DNA of 34,247 bases from an uncultured Oscillospiraceae bacterium. Lineage in GTDB: Bacteria > Bacillota > Clostridia > Oscillospirales > Oscillospiraceae. The stretch lies in contig CAKTNS010000032.1 in NCBI GenBank assembly GCA_934589225.1, forward strand, positions 1 through 34,247, in the 5' to 3' direction. The notes under the pieces were generated by a model. It was not told the origin of the DNA and did no database searches. It saw nothing but the letters and a program-made list of their open reading frames with translations. Each line of letters starts with the position of its first letter. Position 1 is the first letter of the stretch. A program made the translations under genes and the position numbers. This document shows, one piece after another, positions 31,687 to 34,247 of the stretch.

Positions 31687-32973
31687 ATGAACACGAAATT
31701 CCGCCTGACCCCCCTGGAAAAAAGCTGGATACTCTACGATGTAGGCAATTCCGCCTTTGTTCTGCTGGTATCCACCCTGTTCCCCATTTATTTTAACTAC
31801 CTGGCCACCTCCGCCGGGCTCAACGAAAGCCAGTATCTGGCCTTCTGGGGCTACGCCGGTTCCATCGCCACGCTGTTGGTCGCCTTCATCGGCCCCATCT
31901 GCGGCACCCTGGCGGATCAGAGCGGGTTTAAAAAGAAGCTGTTTCTGATTTCCATGCTGGCCGGTGTCCTGGGCTGCGTGGGCCTCAGCGCCGCCTGGAG
32001 CTGGCTGTCCTTCCTGGTGATTTACGTCTTGGCCAAGGTGGGCTACTCCTCCAGCCAGGTGTTTTACGATGCCATGCTGCCGGAGATCACCGGGGAAGAG
32101 CGGATGGACAACGTCTCCTCCATGGGCTATGCCTACGGCTACATCGGCTCCGTCATTCCCTTCGTGCTGTGCCTGGTGCTGGTGCTCTTCGGGGGCAATC
32201 TGGGCCTTTCCATGACCACCGCCATGTCCCTGTCCTTCATCCTGGTGGCCCTGTGGTGGTTTGGCTGCACCCTGCCGTTGCTTAAATCCTACCACCAGAA
32301 GGCCTGCGTCAGCCGGGGAGAAAGCCCCATCCGGGATACCTTCCGGCAGCTGGGCCGGACCTTCCGGGAGGCCAGCCACCAAAAGCACATTTTCCTGTAC
32401 CTGATCTCCTTCTTCTTCTTCATTGACGGCGTTTATACCATCATCGACATGGCCACCGCCTACGGCACCGCTCTGGGCCTGGACAGCACCGGGCTGCTGC
32501 TGGCCCTGCTGGTGACCCAGATCGTGGCTTTCCCCTGCGCTATTCTTTTTGGCCGGCTCTCCGCCGTGGCGGATACCGGAAAGCTCATTAAGATGTGCAT
32601 CATCGCCTACACCGGCATCACCCTCTTCGCCGTCTTCCTCAAATCCCAGTGGCAGTTCTGGCTTTTGGCCGTGCTGGTGGGCATGTTCCAGGGCGGCATC
32701 CAGGCCCTGAGCCGGTCCTACCTGGGCAAGATCATCCCCCCGGAGCGCAGCGGCGAATACTTTGGCCTCATGGACATCTGCGGCAAGGGCGCCGCCTTCC
32801 TGGGCACCACCCTCATCGCCATCATCAGCCAGCTCACCGCCGGCACCACCGTCCACATCTTCGGCCAGGAGCTGCAAAACGAAAGCATCGCCGTCGGCGC
32901 CCTGGTGATCCTCTTCACCATCGGCTACATCCTGTTTCACAAGGCGGATAAGCTCAATAAAGCCAGAACGTAA
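31687..32973 (+). CDS. UMF1/Atg22-type MFS transporter
   Basis: 428 aa, twelve membrane helices. The start LTPLEKSWILYDVGNSAFVLLVST is the hallmark of the UMF1 (Atg22-like) group, whose yeast member exports amino acids from the vacuole. Further features: GTLADQSGFKK (helix 2-3 loop), GYAYGYIGS and a GGIQALSRSYLGKIIPPERSGEYFG stretch, written here only in its sense. Substrate unknown in bacteria. ATG at 31687 with GGAAAGG upstream. Followed directly by a strong terminator. Confidence 0.9.
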   Translation: MNTKFRLTPLEKSWILYDVGNSAFVLLVSTLFPIYFNYLATSAGLNESQYLAFWGYAGSIATLLVAFIGPICGTLADQSGFKKKLFLISMLAGVLGCVGLSAAWSWLSFLVIYVLAKVGYSSSQVFYDAMLPEITGEERMDNVSSMGYAYGYIGSVIPFVLCLVLVLFGGNLGLSMTTAMSLSFILVALWWFGCTLPLLKSYHQKACVSRGESPIRDTFRQLGRTFREASHQKHIFLYLISFFFFIDGVYTIIDMATAYGTALGLDSTGLLLALLVTQIVAFPCAILFGRLSAVADTGKLIKMCIIAYTGITLFAVFLKSQWQFWLLAVLVGMFQGGIQALSRSYLGKIIPPERSGEYFGLMDICGKGAAFLGTTLIAIISQLTAGTTVHIFGQELQNESIAVGALVILFTIGYILFHKADKLNKART

Positions 32974-32979
32974 CCCAAC

Positions 32980-33012
32980 GGCGGGACTTCCCAAAGTCCC
33001 GCCGGTTTTTTT
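32980..33012 (+). terminator. Terminator after the UMF1-type gene
   Basis: 10-bp stem GGCGGGACTT/AAGTCCCGCC (32980-32989, 32994-33003), 4-nt loop, then GG and T7. Confidence 0.95.
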
Positions 33013-33047
33013 ATGCCCCGCCGGGTATTAGTTGACAGTTATTTCCA

Positions 33048-33079
33048 AATTGACAATTGACAATGGACAATTGACAATT
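33048..33079. repeat. Heptanucleotide tandem repeat (inverted copy)
   Basis: AATTGAC, AATTGAC, AATGGAC, AATTGAC, AATT. Exact reverse complement of 2387-2418, including the variant third unit. Confidence 0.9.
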
Positions 33080-33166
33080 CTGCGTTTTGGAGGGTGGTTC
33101 CGGTTTGTCCGCAGAGGGCAAAAAACGGACGTTTTTGAACCAGGCTGGTTGAAAAAATAAGCCCAT

Positions 33167-33206
33167 CAGCGAAACCGTAGGGAACGGCCTGTGTGCCGTT
33201 CCGGAA
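33167..33206 (+). repeat. Hairpin repeat R4
   Basis: GCGAAACCGTAGGGAACGGC-CTGTGT-GCCGTTCC. Arms GGAACGGC/GCCGTTCC. Same family as 14476-14525 and about 2150-2185. Confidence 0.7.
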
Positions 33207-33214
33207 ACGTCGCA

Positions 33215-33320
33215 AAAACAACCCGTGTGGTTGACATGGTATTACCCTCCGGTGTGTCCGTAGGGGCGGCAATCTGCCGCCCGCCACGTTGCAAATACAA
33301 CCTGTGCGGTTGAATGATAC
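33215..33320 (-). repeat. Palindromic intergenic repeat R1
   Basis: Flank CCCGTGTGGTTGACATGG, hairpin GGGCGGCA-ATC-TGCCGCCC (33264-33282), CGCCACGT, then flank AACCTGTGCGGTTGAATG. Same orientation as 1879-1963. Confidence 0.75.
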
Positions 33321-33322
33321 CA

Positions 33323-33635
33323 CCCAAAAGCACGGTACAAGAGCTTCCCTTGGGGGAAGCTGGCTCGCCTGGGCGAGCCTGATGAGGGCCGCGGGGCAGC
33401 GTGAAACACTCTAGAAACAGTAGGCGAATCCGTAGAAACGTTCCACCATTGTCATTCCGACCGCAGCGTCAGCGGAGTGGAGGAATCTTCCCAAGTTGCA
33501 AAAATAGCCTGCGTAGGGTAAAGCTTGCTACTTGAGTAGATCCCTCCACTCCGTTTCACTACGGTCGGGATGACATGTCGGTGGGTGGTTCCGTTTTGTC
33601 CGCATAGGTTATATTCGAAACGTGGCGGGCGGCTA
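33323..33635 (+). repeat. Direct duplication, copy 1
   Basis: From CCCAAAAGCACGG to GGCGGGCGGCTA. It matches 33881-34194 with only scattered differences and one 1-bp indel in the R2 part. It contains a double hairpin (33342-33379), an R2 element (33450-33575) and the left half of an R1 unit. Confidence 0.9.
33450..33575. repeat. MITE-like element R2, copy 2
   Basis: 126 bp with long imperfect terminal inverted repeats (about 37 bp), TGTCATTCCGACCG at the left and CGGTCGGGATGACA at the right. Confidence 0.7.
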
Positions 33636-33699
33636 ATAGCCGCCCCTACAGGCGCGGTACCTCTGCGCCCGTTGTTCCTACAATGTTAAACGCCGTACC

Positions 33700-33750
33700 G
33701 CGTCTCATCCACCGCCTACGGCGGTCCCCCTTCCCCGAAGGGGAAGGTCT
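33700..33750 (-). repeat. Double-hairpin repeat, diverged reverse copy
   Basis: CCGCC-TAC-GGCGG followed by CCTTCCCC-GAA-GGGGAAGG. Read on the minus strand it has the same order as 33342-33379 (AGCTTCCC/GGGAAGCT, then GGCTCGCC/GGCGAGCC, then GATGAG), with different stem sequences and the same GATGAG tail. Confidence 0.65.
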
Positions 33751-33754
33751 TGCG

Positions 33755-33830
33755 TGATACCATTCATCCACACAGGTTATATTCGGAACGTGGCGGGCGG
33801 CAGATTGCCGCCCCTACAGGCGTGGTACCT
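33755..33830 (+). repeat. Palindromic intergenic repeat R1 (intact)
   Basis: Flank ATTCATCCACACAGGTTATA, then AACGTGGCGGGCGGCAGATT and GCCGCCCCTACAGGCG. It is the intact form of the half-unit found at 56-118. Confidence 0.8.
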
Positions 33831-33880
33831 CTGCGCCTATTGTTCCTGCAATGCAGAACGCCGTACCGGAAAACCAGAGC

Positions 33881-34194
33881 CCCAAAAGCACGGTACAAGA
33901 GCTTCCCTCGGGGGAAGCTGGCTCGCCTGGGCGAGCCTGATGAGGGCCGCGGGGCAGCGTGAAACACTCTAGAAACAGTAAGCGAATCCGTAGAAACGTT
34001 CCACCATTGTCATTCAGGCCTTGAGCGTCAGCGGAGTGGAGGAATCTTCCCAAGTTGCAAAAATAGCCTGCGTAGGGTAAAGCTTGCTACTTGAGTAGAT
34101 CCCTCCACTCCGTTTCACTACGGTCGGGATGACATGTCGGTGGGTGGTTCCGTTTTGTCCGCACAGGTTATATTCGGAACGTGGCGGGCGGCTA
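33881..34194 (+). repeat. Direct duplication, copy 2 (ends at a transposon-like junction)
   Basis: Second copy of 33323-33635, offset 558-559 bp. It includes a double hairpin (33900-33937) and R2 copy 3 (34008-34134; its left inverted repeat is altered to CATTCAGGCC). It stops in the R1 hairpin loop where terminus-like sequence begins. Confidence 0.9.
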
Positions 34195-34247
34195 GTATGT
34201 ATAGAGTAGTAACATAGGTAACAGGTAGAGAAGAGACATAGGTAACA
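34195..34247. mobile_element. Transposon/IS terminus (partial, at window edge)
   Basis: Reverse-complemented, it reads TGTTACCTATGT, 12 bp, TGTTACCTATGT, then about 28 bp to the junction at 34194/34195. Repeat length and 24-bp period equal those at 9-44. No transposase gene is in the window. Confidence 0.5.

Larger units (their letters stand above)
33013..34194. repeat. Gene-free repeat cluster at the right end
   Basis: No credible gene in this stretch. It holds heptanucleotide repeats (33048-33079), an R4 hairpin (33167-33206), R1 palindromes (33215-33320, 33590-33660, 33755-33830, partial at 34148-34194), two R2 elements, three double-hairpin units, and a 313-bp direct duplication. Short frames across it follow the repeats. 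Confidence 0.85.

Noticed and set aside
33750..33967. Short ORFs on both strands at the right end
   Set aside because: They follow the R1 and double-hairpin repeats; no start signals or recognisable protein features.
33323..34194. CRISPR or prophage attachment array from repeated blocks
   Set aside because: Only two long copies made of hairpin families; no integrase, phage genes or regular short repeats.

Overview
The window looks like a contig from a GC-rich anaerobic Firmicute, most likely of the Oscillospirales (Clostridium cluster IV). This rests on the type-1B PyrK/PyrD pair, strong AGGAGG-type ribosome sites, TTGACA/TATAAT promoters, protein similarity as I recognise it, and dense intergenic hairpin repeats. 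It is an inference, not a database result.

Layout. Positions 1-55 are a transposon-like terminus that runs into a palindromic repeat. Then come a secreted PIG-L-type deacetylase (200-1660), a tRNA-Arg(ACG) gene, and a repeat cluster (about 1850-2460). On the minus strand follow a small P-loop protein, a Gpi18-like membrane glycosyltransferase with a frameshifted C-terminus, and glucose-6-phosphate isomerase. From 5782 to 14459 lies one tightly packed pyrimidine operon, pyrC-carB-pyrK-pyrD-pyrF-pyrE-pyrB, with a leader terminator. It encodes the UMP pathway apart from CarA, the glutaminase subunit, which is absent here. PyrB carries at its C-terminus only the zinc domain of PyrI.

From 14622 to 29430 lies a peptide-use region. 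An MFS transporter and a YheO/DauR-type regulator form a first unit. A perfect consensus promoter at 16736-16764 then starts an 11-gene block: M24 peptidase, M29 aminopeptidase, DppBCDF-type transporter, second M24 peptidase (PepP-like), solute-binding lipoprotein, M20 dipeptidase PepD, RidA and a PLP aminotransferase. Read together, peptides are bound and imported, cut by four cytosolic peptidases, and the amino acids transaminated, with RidA clearing reactive enamine intermediates. This is the best candidate for an undescribed integrated system.

The last part holds a minus-strand AlaX-type alanyl-tRNA editing protein, a zinc-dependent phospholipase C-like protein and a UMF1/Atg22-type MFS transporter. 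From 33013 to the end there are no genes, only repeats, including a 313-bp near-identical direct duplication. The window ends in a second terminus built like the one at position 1. Both termini join the host sequence inside the loop of the same hairpin repeat family, and both fall at the window edge, so the window is probably a whole contig bounded by multicopy insertion sequences.
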